Origin: Rhodoferax sp. TS-BS-61-7
GTDB taxonomy: Bacteria; Pseudomonadota; Gammaproteobacteria; Burkholderiales; Burkholderiaceae_C
Direction of reading: 5' to 3'
Assembly: GCF_002943465.1 (NCBI RefSeq)
Contig: NZ_PTQY01000008.1
Coordinates: 62,001 to 126,000 of the forward strand
Length of the DNA stretch: 64,000 nucleotides
The translations under genes were made by a program, and so were the position numbers. Below the pieces are notes generated by a model that worked only from the letters and a program-made list of their open reading frames with translations, searched no databases and was not told where the DNA came from. Position 1 is the stretch's first letter; each line of letters starts with the position of its first letter. Positions 32,928 to 41,776 of the stretch are shown here, piece after piece.

Positions 32928-33896
32928 CTAGCGCTCCTTGGTATACGGTTTTCCCAAGGCTTGGGGGGCCACCGCCTTGCCAATAAACCCGGCCAGCAAC
33001 ACCACGGTCAACAGGTAGGGCAGCGCCTGGATGAACTGCACCGGCACCTCACCCATGCCCGGCACTTGCACGCCCTGCAGGCGAATGGCCGCAGCGTCCA
33101 GAAAACCAAACAACAAACAGGCCCAGAACGCCCCCACCGGGTGCCAACGGCCAAAGATCAGCGCCGCCAGCGCCATGAAACCCCGGCCTGCGGTCATGTT
33201 GGCCGAGAAATTGGCGCTCTGGGCCAGCACCAGGTAACCACCCGCCAGCCCACACAAAATGCCATTGAGCGTGAGCGCCGCATAGCGCAGCCGCGCCACC
33301 GAGACTCCAGCCGCATCCACCATCTGCGGATTTTCGCCCACCGCCCGCAGGCGCAGGCCAAAACGGGTGCGGAACAACAGCCACCAGGTGGCGGGCACCA
33401 GCGCAAAAGCCAGGTACACCAGCGCGTTGTGGCTCAGCAGCCCCACCCCAATGAAATTGCCCACCACCGGAATGGTTTGCACAGACGCCTGCAGCGCAGG
33501 GAAAAGCGGCTGGATGCGCACCACGTCGCTCACGGGCGGGGTTTGCCCGCCCTGCTCAAACCAGGCGATGCCCAGCACCACCGTCATGCCCGCCGCAATG
33601 ATGTTGATGGCCACGCCCGACACCACCTGGTCACCCTTGTGGCTCACACAGGCCAGGCCATGCATCCATGACAAGGCCGTAGCCACCAGAATACCGACCA
33701 GCAACGCCAAGGTGGTGGACTGGTAGACAGCGCCGCAGGCACCGGCAGCAAAAGCTGCAAACAACATCTTGCCTTCCAGGCCAATATCCACCACACCAGA
33801 CCGCTCGGACAACAACCCCGCCAACGCACACAGCACCAGCGGTGTGGACACGCGCAGCGTGGATGCCAGCATGGCGTAAATCAGGGACTCATCCAT
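32928..33896 (-). CDS. Nucleoside-type ABC transporter permease (second permease)
   Basis: 322-residue integral membrane subunit of the BPD_transp_2 family. The start MDESLIYAMLASTLRVSTPL at 33896 fits the family. Typical segments are ALAGLLSERSGVVDIGLEGKML, the central hydrophobic helices (about nine in all) and the coupling region RTRFGLRLRAVGENPQMVDAAGVSV. It overlaps the preceding permease stop by 8 bp. With its partner it forms the membrane channel of a BMP-dependent importer for purine or pyrimidine nucleosides. The last gene of the transporter operon. Confidence 0.9.
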   Translation of the reverse strand: MDESLIYAMLASTLRVSTPLVLCALAGLLSERSGVVDIGLEGKMLFAAFAAGACGAVYQSTTLALLVGILVATALSWMHGLACVSHKGDQVVSGVAINIIAAGMTVVLGIAWFEQGGQTPPVSDVVRIQPLFPALQASVQTIPVVGNFIGVGLLSHNALVYLAFALVPATWWLLFRTRFGLRLRAVGENPQMVDAAGVSVARLRYAALTLNGILCGLAGGYLVLAQSANFSANMTAGRGFMALAALIFGRWHPVGAFWACLLFGFLDAAAIRLQGVQVPGMGEVPVQFIQALPYLLTVVLLAGFIGKAVAPQALGKPYTKER

Positions 33897-35004
33897 GGCG
33901 CACCCCCACCTTGAACACACGTGCCAGCACCCAACCCAGACGTGGCGCAATCACATACGCCATGGCCCCGGAGAACAGCACGATAAAACCTTGCAACATC
34001 ACCACCATTTCCCGGCTGAAACCCGTGACTTCAAACGCCACTTCGGCACCACCCTGGAACAGCGCACCAAACAGCACGCTGGCAAACACAATGCCCACCG
34101 GGTGGTTGCGCCCCATCAGCGCCACTGCAATGCCGGTGAAGCCAGCACCGCTGACGAATTCGAGCAACAAACGGCCGTTCACACCGGCAATCTCGTTCAT
34201 GCCCACCAAGCCCGCCAAGCCGCCCGAAATGGCCATCGCAATGATGACTTGGTGGCGTGAGCGGATGCCAGCGTATTCAGCAGCACTAGCGCTCGACCCC
34301 ACCGCACGCAAGTGGTAGCCCGCACGGGTGCGCCACAAAAAAAGGTAGATGGCCAAGGCTGCGCCCAGGGCCAGAAACAGGCTCACATTCAAAGGGGATG
34401 CGGACCACTCAATGCCCAGCCAAGCCAGCGCCTCATGCATGGGCGGCAGTTTGGCCGAATCAGCAAATGCGGCGCTTTCCACCGACATGGAACCGGAGGG
34501 ACGCAAGTGGTTCACCAGCAGATACACGAGCAAACTGCTGGCAATGAAGTTGAACATGATGGTGGTGATCACCACATGGCTGCCACGGTAGGCCTGCAGA
34601 TAGGCGGGCACCGCCGCCCAAGCCGCGCCAAACAGGGCTCCCGACAACACCATGAGCGGCAACATCACCCACGCCGGCAAGGCATGCGACAACCACAGGG
34701 CTACCAGACCCACGCCCAGACCGCCCAGAATCGCTTGGCCCTCGCCACCAATATTGAACAGCCCACCGTGAAACGCCACGGCCACCGCCAACCCGGTGAA
34801 GATGAAAGTGGTGGCGTAATACAGCGTGTAACTGATGCCACGCTGCGTGCCAAACGCGCCATGGATCAGCACCGCAATCACCTCGGCCGGGTCTTGCCCC
34901 ACCAATGCGACCACACCGGCAGCGGCCAGCAGCGCCACCATCAGGCAAACGGCCGGCAGCAGCACCAGATCGGCCCAGCGCGGCAAGGGGTAGGACGCGC
35001 TCAT
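33889..35004 (-). CDS. Nucleoside-type ABC transporter permease (first permease)
   Basis: 371-residue permease of the same family. Features are LIHGAFGTQRGISYTLYYATTFIFTGLAVAVAFHGGLFNIGGEGQ (across residues ~45-90, seen in pieces), the VVITTIMFNFIAS helix and the cytoplasmic loop RTRAGYHLRAVGSSASAAEYAG. Homologues include YufP and NupB-type proteins. Its start overlaps the ATPase stop by four bases and its stop overlaps the next permease, so the three are translationally coupled. Confidence 0.9.
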   Translation of the reverse strand: MSASYPLPRWADLVLLPAVCLMVALLAAAGVVALVGQDPAEVIAVLIHGAFGTQRGISYTLYYATTFIFTGLAVAVAFHGGLFNIGGEGQAILGGLGVGLVALWLSHALPAWVMLPLMVLSGALFGAAWAAVPAYLQAYRGSHVVITTIMFNFIASSLLVYLLVNHLRPSGSMSVESAAFADSAKLPPMHEALAWLGIEWSASPLNVSLFLALGAALAIYLFLWRTRAGYHLRAVGSSASAAEYAGIRSRHQVIIAMAISGGLAGLVGMNEIAGVNGRLLLEFVSGAGFTGIAVALMGRNHPVGIVFASVLFGALFQGGAEVAFEVTGFSREMVVMLQGFIVLFSGAMAYVIAPRLGWVLARVFKVGVRHG

Positions 35005-36551
35005 TGCCCACCTCCGGTCATCAGCAAGCCCAAACCAGCCTCGGTGCAGTCGGCAATCGCCAACTCCCCGGTGACCCGCCCTTGGTTCATCACAATCACC
35101 CTGTCCGACAACGCCAAAATTTCATCCAGTTCGCTGGAAACCACCAGCACCGCACAGCCCGCGTCGCGCATGGCGCGCAGCTGGCTGTAAATAAACTCAA
35201 TCGCCCCAATGTCCACACCACGTGTGGGTTGCCCCACCAGCAGCACCTTGGGCGCTTGCCCCAGCTCGCGCGCCAGCACCAGCTTTTGCTGGTTACCACC
35301 CGAGAACTTGCTGCTGCCCAACTCTGGGTCGCGTGGACGCACGTCAAAACGCTCCATCATGCGGGCCGTGGCCTGGCGCATGCGGCCATGGGCCATCCAG
35401 CCGTGGCTGGCGTATTCGGGCAAGCTGTCATAGCCCAGCACCGCCGACTCCCAGGCCACAAAGTCCATCACCATGGCCCGCGCATGCCGGTCTTCAGGCA
35501 CATGGGCCAAGCCCAAGGCACGCGCCGTGCGCGGGTCCAGCCACTCGGCGCCCGCAAAATTCCGGCCGCCCAGTTGCAAGCTACCCTCTTGTGGCGCCAG
35601 CAAGCCCGATAACACATCCAGCAACTCGCTCTGGCCGTTGCCGGATACACCGGCCACGCCCACAATCTCGCCCGCCCGCAGCTGCAAGTTCAGGCCGTGC
35701 AGGCGCACCACCTGCATCGCGTCGCGCACCACCACACCCTTTGCTTCGAGCAGCAGCTCTCCAACCGGGCGAGCCTGCTCGTCCAAGCGCCCCATCTGCA
35801 CCTTGCGCCCCACCATGGCTTCGGCCAGTTTCTCGATGGAGGCTTGGGCAATCGGTAGCTCCTGCACAACGCGGCCACCGCGCATCACGGTCACCTGGTC
35901 GCACAGACCCATCACTTCTTTCAGTTTGTGGGTGATCAGCAAAATGGTGGTGCCCTGCTCGCGCAGCACACGCAACACCTTGAACAGGTGTTCGGTTTCC
36001 TGCGGCGTCAGCACGGCCGTGGGTTCGTCCAGAATCAGCACCTTGGCGCCACGGTACAGCGCCTTCAAAATCTCCAGGCGCTGGCGGTCGCCCACCGGCA
36101 AATCCGTCACCAGCGCATCCAATTTGACCTGCAGGCCGGTGGCCTGCATCAGGCCTTCAAGCTTGCTGCGCACGGTGGCATCGGCCTTTTGCAGAAGCCA
36201 ATGCGGCTCGGCGCCCAGCATGACGTTTTCCAGCGCTGTCAGGGTGTCCACCAGCATAAAGTGCTGGTGCACCATGCCAATGCCCTGGGCAATCGCATCG
36301 TCCGCATTGCGAATCGTCACGCGTCTGCCAAACACGTCCACCGTGCCACTATCGGCCTGGTAGAAGCCGTACAAAATGGACATCAGGGTGCTCTTGCCAG
36401 CACCGTTTTCACCCACGATGCCATGCACGGTGCCCGCGGCCACGCGCAGTTCCACCTCGGCATTGGCCGCCACTGCACCAAAACGTTTGTTGATGCCTTG
36501 CATGTGGACGGCAAAAGGTCCGTCACGGGGGCTCAAGCTATCTGCACTCAA
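35001..36551 (-). CDS. Nucleoside-type ABC transporter, double ATP-binding protein
   Basis: 516-residue tandem ABC ATPase. The first domain has Walker [13 protein letters not shown], signature LPVGDRQRLEILKALYRG and Walker B VLILDEPTAVL. The second has VSGNGQSELLDVLSG and the signature FSGGNQQKLVLARELG. The two-domain layout and BMP neighbour place it with YufO/NupA-type importers. I chose TTG 36551 because AGGAG lies six bases upstream; no ATG occurs between it and M37-equivalent ATG 36503, which is already at the first strand. A hairpin at 36588-36623 separates it from the binding-protein gene. Confidence 0.88.
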   Translation of the reverse strand: MSADSLSPRDGPFAVHMQGINKRFGAVAANAEVELRVAAGTVHGIVGENGAGKSTLMSILYGFYQADSGTVDVFGRRVTIRNADDAIAQGIGMVHQHFMLVDTLTALENVMLGAEPHWLLQKADATVRSKLEGLMQATGLQVKLDALVTDLPVGDRQRLEILKALYRGAKVLILDEPTAVLTPQETEHLFKVLRVLREQGTTILLITHKLKEVMGLCDQVTVMRGGRVVQELPIAQASIEKLAEAMVGRKVQMGRLDEQARPVGELLLEAKGVVVRDAMQVVRLHGLNLQLRAGEIVGVAGVSGNGQSELLDVLSGLLAPQEGSLQLGGRNFAGAEWLDPRTARALGLAHVPEDRHARAMVMDFVAWESAVLGYDSLPEYASHGWMAHGRMRQATARMMERFDVRPRDPELGSSKFSGGNQQKLVLARELGQAPKVLLVGQPTRGVDIGAIEFIYSQLRAMRDAGCAVLVVSSELDEILALSDRVIVMNQGRVTGELAIADCTEAGLGLLMTGGGQ

Positions 36552-36587
36552 ATCCTGCTCCTCTTGGGGGCTCTTGCAATGAAGTGA

Positions 36588-36623
36588 AAAGCCCACGGCG
36601 CTGTGCAGCACCGCGGGCTTTTA
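36588..36623 (-). terminator. Terminator/attenuator between bmpA and the ABC ATPase gene
   Basis: AAAAGCCC..CGG pairs with CCG..GGGCTTTT around a GC-rich loop. The outer A/T arms would end a minus-strand transcript in TTTT. It lies 52 bp past the binding-protein stop and ahead of the ATPase TTG start. It may let the binding protein be made in excess over the transporter. Confidence 0.6.
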
Positions 36624-36674
36624 TGTTTCTGGCCGGGGTGAGGCACCATCTGCCCCACTCCAACCCGGTTTACC

Positions 36675-37658
36675 TCAGAACTTGCAGGCGTTGTCGGCCA
36701 TGAAGTCGGCAACCTTGATCTTGCCGCTGATGATGTCGGCCTTTGCGGCTTCCACCTTTTTCTTCATGTCGGCTGTCACCAGCTTGGCGTTGTTAGCGTC
36801 CACCGCGTAGTCCACGCCGCCTTCTTTCAGGCCCAACACCGAGATACCAGCCTTGTGGCCCTTGGCCACGTTGTACACGGCCACGTCCACGCGCTTGAGC
36901 ATGGAAGTCAGCATGGTGCCGGGCTGGATGTGGTTCTGGTTGCTGTCCACACCGATAGCCAGCTTGCCGCTGTCCTTTGCGGCCTGGTACACACCGATAC
37001 CGGTACCGCCAGCCGCCGCAAACACCACGTCCACGCCTTGCGAGAACTGGGCCTTGGCCAACTCACCGCCACGTGCGGGGTCGTTCCAGGCAGCACCGGT
37101 GGTGCCGGTCATGTTGCCAATCATTTCGGCCTTGGGGTTGGCGTACATGGCGCCTTGTTTGTAGCCGCACTCAAACTTGCGGATCAGAGGGATGTCCATA
37201 CCGCCCACAAAACCAACCTTGCCGGTCTTGCTGGCCATGGCGGCCATGGCACCGACCAAGAAGCTGCCTTCTTGTTCCTTGAACACCACGGACTGCACGT
37301 TGGGCAGGTCCACCACCATGTCAATGATGGCGAATTGCAGCTTGGGGAATTCTTTGGCTACTTTTTCGATACTGGAAGCCTGACCGAAACCGATACCAAT
37401 GATGGGGCTGGCGCCGCGCTCAGCCATGCGGCGAATCGCTTGCTCGCGCTGGGATTCGTTGGTGATTTCGAAAGACAGGTACTTCTTGCCCGTTTCTTTC
37501 TTCCATTTTTCGATACCGGTGTAAGCCGCTTCGTTGAAGGACTTGTCGAACTTGCCGCCCATGTCGAACACGACAGCGGGATCCGCAGCCATGGCCTGGA
37601 AACTGGCAGCCAACGTAGCGGCCAACAGGCTCATGTGCACAGTAGTTTTGATGTTCAT
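36675..37658 (-). CDS. BMP-family nucleoside-binding protein of ABC transporter
   Basis: 327-residue periplasmic binding protein of the basic membrane protein (PnrA/Med) family. A signal peptide covers residues 1-~25 (VHMSLLAATLAASFQAMA, cleavage before ADPAVVFD). The mature protein opens VVFDMGGKFDKSFNEAAYTG, the family signature containing the ribose/base-binding Asp-Lys-Ser-Phe-Asn cluster. GVDSNQNHIQPGTMLTSMLK is a second typical segment. No lipobox cysteine is present, so it is soluble. Neighbours (psuG, psuK, ribokinase, nucleoside hydrolase) support nucleosides, possibly pseudouridine, as ligand. Confidence 0.92.
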   Translation of the reverse strand: MNIKTTVHMSLLAATLAASFQAMAADPAVVFDMGGKFDKSFNEAAYTGIEKWKKETGKKYLSFEITNESQREQAIRRMAERGASPIIGIGFGQASSIEKVAKEFPKLQFAIIDMVVDLPNVQSVVFKEQEGSFLVGAMAAMASKTGKVGFVGGMDIPLIRKFECGYKQGAMYANPKAEMIGNMTGTTGAAWNDPARGGELAKAQFSQGVDVVFAAAGGTGIGVYQAAKDSGKLAIGVDSNQNHIQPGTMLTSMLKRVDVAVYNVAKGHKAGISVLGLKEGGVDYAVDANNAKLVTADMKKKVEAAKADIISGKIKVADFMADNACKF

Positions 37659-37763
37659 AACGTCTCGCAATTCCCTATGAGGTTTAAAAAAACACGGCTT
37701 TCAATGTAAGCCAAGAATACCTTCGCGCTGTAGTGTCACCATCAGTGCTTATCCGTATATAAG

Positions 37764-37793
37764 TTAATCGTTATAACCTGATTATCGTTACAA
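37764..37793. promoter_or_regulatory. A/T-rich direct repeats upstream of the BMP gene
   Basis: TTAATCGTTATAA (37764-37776) and ATTATCGTTACAA (37781-37793) are direct repeats spaced 17 bases start to start, in an A/T-rich patch that stands out from its surroundings. They lie about 110-135 bp upstream of the BMP start and just past the psuG stop. They may be operator half-sites for the transporter operon. Confidence 0.45.
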
Positions 37794-37811
37794 GCATCCG
37801 ACTTTTGTGAC

Positions 37812-38744
37812 TCAGGCGCGCCCGCCCATCCCGGCCAATTCAATCCCCACCGCACTGGCCAGCCGCGCGTTGTTCAGCACCAGCTGGATGTTGGCAGCCA
37901 AGCTGTCACCACCGGTGATGTCACACACGCGGGCCAGCAAGAACGGCGTGGACTCTTTGCCACCGATGTTCTGGGCCTGTGCCTCGGCCAGTGCCTGCTC
38001 GATGGCCGCGTCAATCGCGGCCCGTGGCATGGCATAGGCTTCGGGGATGGGATTAGCAATGACCATGCCACCCTTGAGGGACATGGCCCACTTGACGTGT
38101 AAAGCGCGCGCAATTGCTTGAGGCGTGTCCAGCCGGTAGTCCACCGAGAACGCGCTGTCGCGCGTGAAGAAAGCGGGCAGCGCGTTGGTTTGGTAGCCCA
38201 CCACGGGTACACCATGGGTTTCCAGGTACTCCAACGTCAGGCGCAAATCCAGAATCGACTTGGCACCCGCGCACACCACCGCCACCGGGGTTTGCGCCAG
38301 TTCTTGCAGGTCAGCCGACACATCAAAACTTTGCTGCGCACCGCGATGCACACCGCCAATACCGCCTGTGGCAAACAGGCGAATACCGGCCATGGCCGCA
38401 ATGATCATGGTGGAGGCCACCGTGGTGGCCCCTGTGGCACCTGCGGCCACGATAAATGGCACGTCGCGGCGGCTCACTTTCACCACGTCGCGGCCCGATT
38501 TGCCCAGCGCCTCAATCTCGGCTGGCGAAAGGCCCGCCTTCAGGCGGCCGTTGACGATGGCAATGGTGGCGGGCACCGCCCCGTGATCGCGCACTTCCTG
38601 CTCCACCTGAAGCGCCGTGGCCACGTTTTGGGGGTACGGCATGCCGTGGGAAATGATGGTCGATTCAAGCGCCACAACGGGCTGGCCCGCATCCAGTGCG
38701 TGCTGCACTTCGGGGGCAATATCAAGGTAGGCGTTCAGGGTCAT
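37812..38744 (-). CDS. psuG: Pseudouridine-5'-phosphate glycosidase
   Basis: 310-residue enzyme cleaving the C-C glycosidic bond of pseudouridine 5'-phosphate to uracil and ribose 5-phosphate. Family segments are VVALESTIISHGMPYPQN, VPATIAIVNGRLKAGL, KVSRRDVPFIVAAGATGATTV (read in pieces), FATGGIGGVHRGA and VVGYQTNALPAFFTRDS. The ATG at 38744 follows psuK by 20 bp on the same strand; longer frames run into psuK. PsuK-PsuG form the complete two-step route. Confidence 0.95.
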   Translation of the reverse strand: MTLNAYLDIAPEVQHALDAGQPVVALESTIISHGMPYPQNVATALQVEQEVRDHGAVPATIAIVNGRLKAGLSPAEIEALGKSGRDVVKVSRRDVPFIVAAGATGATTVASTMIIAAMAGIRLFATGGIGGVHRGAQQSFDVSADLQELAQTPVAVVCAGAKSILDLRLTLEYLETHGVPVVGYQTNALPAFFTRDSAFSVDYRLDTPQAIARALHVKWAMSLKGGMVIANPIPEAYAMPRAAIDAAIEQALAEAQAQNIGGKESTPFLLARVCDITGGDSLAANIQLVLNNARLASAVGIELAGMGGRA

Positions 38745-38764
38745 AACAATCCAAAAAAATAAAC

Positions 38765-39715
38765 TCAGGCCGCCACAGCAGCCAATCGGCTCTGCACCGC
38801 AGCGTGCGACAAGTCCGGGGCGTTGGCGAATGTACTGGAAAGTGTGATCTCGGCGCAGGCCATGGCGTATTCCACACAGTGCGGCAACGACAGGCCTTGC
38901 ACATGGGCATGCACCAACCCGGCCAGTAAAGCATCGCCAGCGCCGGTGGTGTTGACCACAGGCACAGCGGATGCCGAGCGCGCGCCAGTGCTGCCATCGG
39001 CATCGCACCAAGCCACGCCCAAGGCGCCCAGGCTCAGCACCACGCGCTGCACGCCCATACCGTACAAGGCCAGCGCAGCGCGCCGGGCATCATCCACACT
39101 GCCCACGACGGTGCCGCACAGTGCTTGCGCCTCGATGCGGTTGACCTTGAGTGTGTGCACCCGGCCCAGCACTGGCACCAGGCGCTGGCATTTGGCTACC
39201 GACACCGCGTCCACGAACACCGGCTGGGTGGCCTGCTCCAGCAGCCAAGCCAGTGTGGGGACGCTCAGGTTGCAGTCCAGCACCAGCACATCGGTGTGTG
39301 CGGGCATGGTGTTTTTTGCCACCAGCAGATCGGGCGTCAGGCGCTCCAATATCGCCATATCGTTCACCGCCAACGCCATATCGCCATCCGGGCCGTGCAT
39401 GGACAGGTAGGTGGCCGTGCGCTGCCCAGCCAGCATCTGCACACCGGCCACCTCCACCCCCACGCTGCGCGTGTGGGCCAAAATATCGCGCCCAAAGGCA
39501 TCGGCCCCCACCACGGACACCAGCGCCACCGCACTGCCCAAGCGGGCAAGGTTCTCCGCAATGTTGCGGCCCACGCCACCGGGTGCGTAGTGGATATGGC
39601 CCGGCGTGGAATCGCCCGGCAGCAAGGGGGTTTGGGTTTTGGCGCCCACATCCATATTGGCGCCGCCCACCACGGTGATACGGGCGGCGGCAGGGTTGGT
39701 CATTTGCAGGGGCAT
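38765..39715 (-). CDS. psuK: Pseudouridine kinase (PfkB family)
   Basis: 316-residue ribokinase-fold kinase. It has an N-terminal ITVVGGANMDVGAKTQ, APGGVGRNIAENLARLG and the C-terminal anion-hole motif NTTGAGDALLAGL. The pairing with psuG makes pseudouridine the likely substrate; by sequence alone other nucleosides remain possible. Start at 39715 or four codons on at 39703. It is divergent from ribokinase, with an 83-bp gap holding a candidate operator. Confidence 0.9.
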   Translation of the reverse strand: MPLQMTNPAAARITVVGGANMDVGAKTQTPLLPGDSTPGHIHYAPGGVGRNIAENLARLGSAVALVSVVGADAFGRDILAHTRSVGVEVAGVQMLAGQRTATYLSMHGPDGDMALAVNDMAILERLTPDLLVAKNTMPAHTDVLVLDCNLSVPTLAWLLEQATQPVFVDAVSVAKCQRLVPVLGRVHTLKVNRIEAQALCGTVVGSVDDARRAALALYGMGVQRVVLSLGALGVAWCDADGSTGARSASAVPVVNTTGAGDALLAGLVHAHVQGLSLPHCVEYAMACAEITLSSTFANAPDLSHAAVQSRLAAVAA

Positions 39716-39757
39716 TGGGGTCTATACGCCGAGGCTTATCGGTGGGCGGGAAATTCG

Positions 39758-39773
39758 GCGTCAAAATAGACGC
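39758..39773. promoter_or_regulatory. Inverted repeat between psuK and rbsK
   Basis: GCGTC (39758-39762) and GACGC (39769-39773) with a six-base A/T spacer AAAATA, about 26 bp upstream of rbsK and 43 bp upstream of psuK. It is placed to control both divergent genes; the regulator is unknown and no regulator gene is adjacent. Confidence 0.4.
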
Positions 39774-39798
39774 TCTTTGTGTACAGAAAGTGCAACCG

Positions 39799-40731
39799 AT
39801 GATACTTGTGGCTGGCTCTGCGAATCTGGACTTTGTGGTCCGGGCCCATCACATCCCCAGCCCGGGCGAAACGGTGCTGGGCCGCGATTTCAAAACCTTC
39901 CCCGGTGGCAAGGGCGCCAACCAGGCCGTGGCCAGTGCCCGCGCCGGTGCGGCGCCCACGCACATGCTGGTGGGCCTGGGCGATGACGCCTTTGCCGTGC
40001 CGCTGGAGGCGTCCCTGAAAAGCGCTGGCGTGCAATTGCACACCATTCGCACGCCTGACCATCCCACCGGCACCGCCTTTATCTGTGTGTCTGATGACGC
40101 CGAAAACGCCATCACCGTCGCCCCCGGCGCCAACGCCCAGCTGCGCCCCGAACACCTGCCCAACCTACAAGGCTTTACCCACCTCCTGCTGCAGCTGGAA
40201 ACGCCGCTGGAGACGGTCACCGCCTATGCCAAAGCCGCCCGCGCCCAGGGCGTGACTGTGGTGCTGAACGCCGCCCCCGCCCAAAGCCTGCCCCCAGAGT
40301 TGTTGGCGCATACCGATGTGCTGGTGGTGAACGAAGGCGAACTGGCCACCGTGTCCGGCCACACCGGCAGCATTGCCGAATGCCTGGCGCGCATCGCCGT
40401 GCCCACGGTGGTCGTCACCCTGGGGCACCACGGCAGCTGCGCGCGCCAGCACGGTACATTCACCCTGCAAGGCGCCTACCCCATCACGCCGGTAGACACC
40501 ACGGGCGCAGGTGACACCTTTTGCGGCAGCCTGGTGGCCGCCCTGAGCCAAGGCAAGGCCTTGCCCGATGCGTTGCAGTTTGCCAGCGCTGCCAGCGCCA
40601 TTGCCTGCACGCGCTGGGGTGCCCAGTCCAGCATTCCCGAGGCGGCAGAGGTCACTGCCCTCATCGCCCAGCACCCCAAAACATCCCCCGAAGCCGAGCA
40701 GGCTCTGCGCGCCTTCTGCGGCCTGAGCTAA
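39799..40731 (+). CDS. rbsK: Ribokinase
   Basis: 310-residue PfkB-family kinase phosphorylating ribose to ribose 5-phosphate. It opens MILVAGSANLDFVVRAHHIP and has the GRDFKTFPGGKGANQAVASAR signature and DTTGAGDTFCGSLVAAL as ATP/anion-hole motif. The start at ATG 39799 matches the family N-terminus; an upstream frame to 39715 overlaps psuK. It probably disposes of ribose freed by the nucleoside hydrolase 34 bp downstream. Confidence 0.94.
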   Translation: MILVAGSANLDFVVRAHHIPSPGETVLGRDFKTFPGGKGANQAVASARAGAAPTHMLVGLGDDAFAVPLEASLKSAGVQLHTIRTPDHPTGTAFICVSDDAENAITVAPGANAQLRPEHLPNLQGFTHLLLQLETPLETVTAYAKAARAQGVTVVLNAAPAQSLPPELLAHTDVLVVNEGELATVSGHTGSIAECLARIAVPTVVVTLGHHGSCARQHGTFTLQGAYPITPVDTTGAGDTFCGSLVAALSQGKALPDALQFASAASAIACTRWGAQSSIPEAAEVTALIAQHPKTSPEAEQALRAFCGLS

Positions 40732-40765
40732 TTTTTAAACCCCATTTTTTAACCGAGACATTTGT

Positions 40766-41752
40766 ATGAGCAACACCCCCGCACGCAAAGTAATTTATGA
40801 CACCGACCCGGGTGTGGACGACGCCATGGCGCTGTACTACGCGCTGGCCCATCCCGGCATCGACGTGGTGGGTATCACCACCACCTTTGGCAACGTGACG
40901 GTAGAGCAAGCCGCCATCAACGGCCTGTACCTGACCGAAATCGCCGGTAAGAAAATCCCCGTGACCCTGGGCGTAAAAACTCCCTGGCTCAAGGCGCCCG
41001 GCACACCACCCGACTTCATCCACGGTGGTGACGGCCTGGGCAACCTGCCCAGCCGCGTGCCCACCACCAGCGTGCTGGACCCCCGTCCCTCTGCCCAGTT
41101 CATCGTGGACATGGCACGCGCGCACCCCGGTGAAATTACCCTGGTCGCCGTGGGCCCGCTGGGCAACCTGGCTACCGCACTCAAGCTGGAACCCAACCTT
41201 CCCAAGCTGCTGCAAGAAGTCATCATCATGGGTGGCACCGTGGCCGAACCCGGCAACGTGTCCCCCGTGGCCGAAGCCAATATCTGGAACGACCCGCACT
41301 CGGCCGACTTTGTGTTCACCGCCGGCTGGAAACTCACCATGGTGGGCCTGGACGTGACGCACCAGCTCATCGTGCCATTGGCACTGTTCAAACGCGTGGC
41401 CGACCACCACAAACATGTGGCCACGGACGTACTGCACCACGCTGTGAGCTTCTATTCCGACTTTTACAGCGGCTTGTACCCGCATGTGGCCAAGATCCAC
41501 GGCTGCTTTGGGCACGACGTACTGGCCTTTGTGGCGCTGACCAACCCTGAGTTGTTCGAAATCCAGGCCGGCCGCGTCCGCGTGGCACTGGACGGCCCTG
41601 CCAACGGCCAGACCATGATGCGCCGCAAGGACATCTTCTACCCGCAACCCGGCTGGGGCGATGAGGTGCCCGACACCCACGTGTGCCTGAATTTGAAGGC
41701 GGACACCGCGCGCGACCTGATCGAATCCACCCTGATGTCGAACTGGCTGTAA
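40766..41752 (+). CDS. Nucleoside hydrolase (IunH/Rih type)
   Basis: 328-residue Ca2+-dependent N-ribohydrolase releasing base and ribose. The metal motif is VIYDTDPGVDDAMALYYAL near residues 9-27. Other family segments are TTTFGNVTVEQAAINGLYL, HGGDGLGNL, LVAVGPLGNLATAL, IIMGGTV and the late GCFGHDVLAF, whose His-Asp pair is in the active site. Substrate range (purine versus pyrimidine) is not readable. It is likely in one operon with rbsK and the oxygenase gene 24 bp downstream. Confidence 0.93.
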   Translation: MSNTPARKVIYDTDPGVDDAMALYYALAHPGIDVVGITTTFGNVTVEQAAINGLYLTEIAGKKIPVTLGVKTPWLKAPGTPPDFIHGGDGLGNLPSRVPTTSVLDPRPSAQFIVDMARAHPGEITLVAVGPLGNLATALKLEPNLPKLLQEVIIMGGTVAEPGNVSPVAEANIWNDPHSADFVFTAGWKLTMVGLDVTHQLIVPLALFKRVADHHKHVATDVLHHAVSFYSDFYSGLYPHVAKIHGCFGHDVLAFVALTNPELFEIQAGRVRVALDGPANGQTMMRRKDIFYPQPGWGDEVPDTHVCLNLKADTARDLIESTLMSNWL

Positions 41753-41776
41753 TTTTTGACCGTAGCGAGGACCGCC

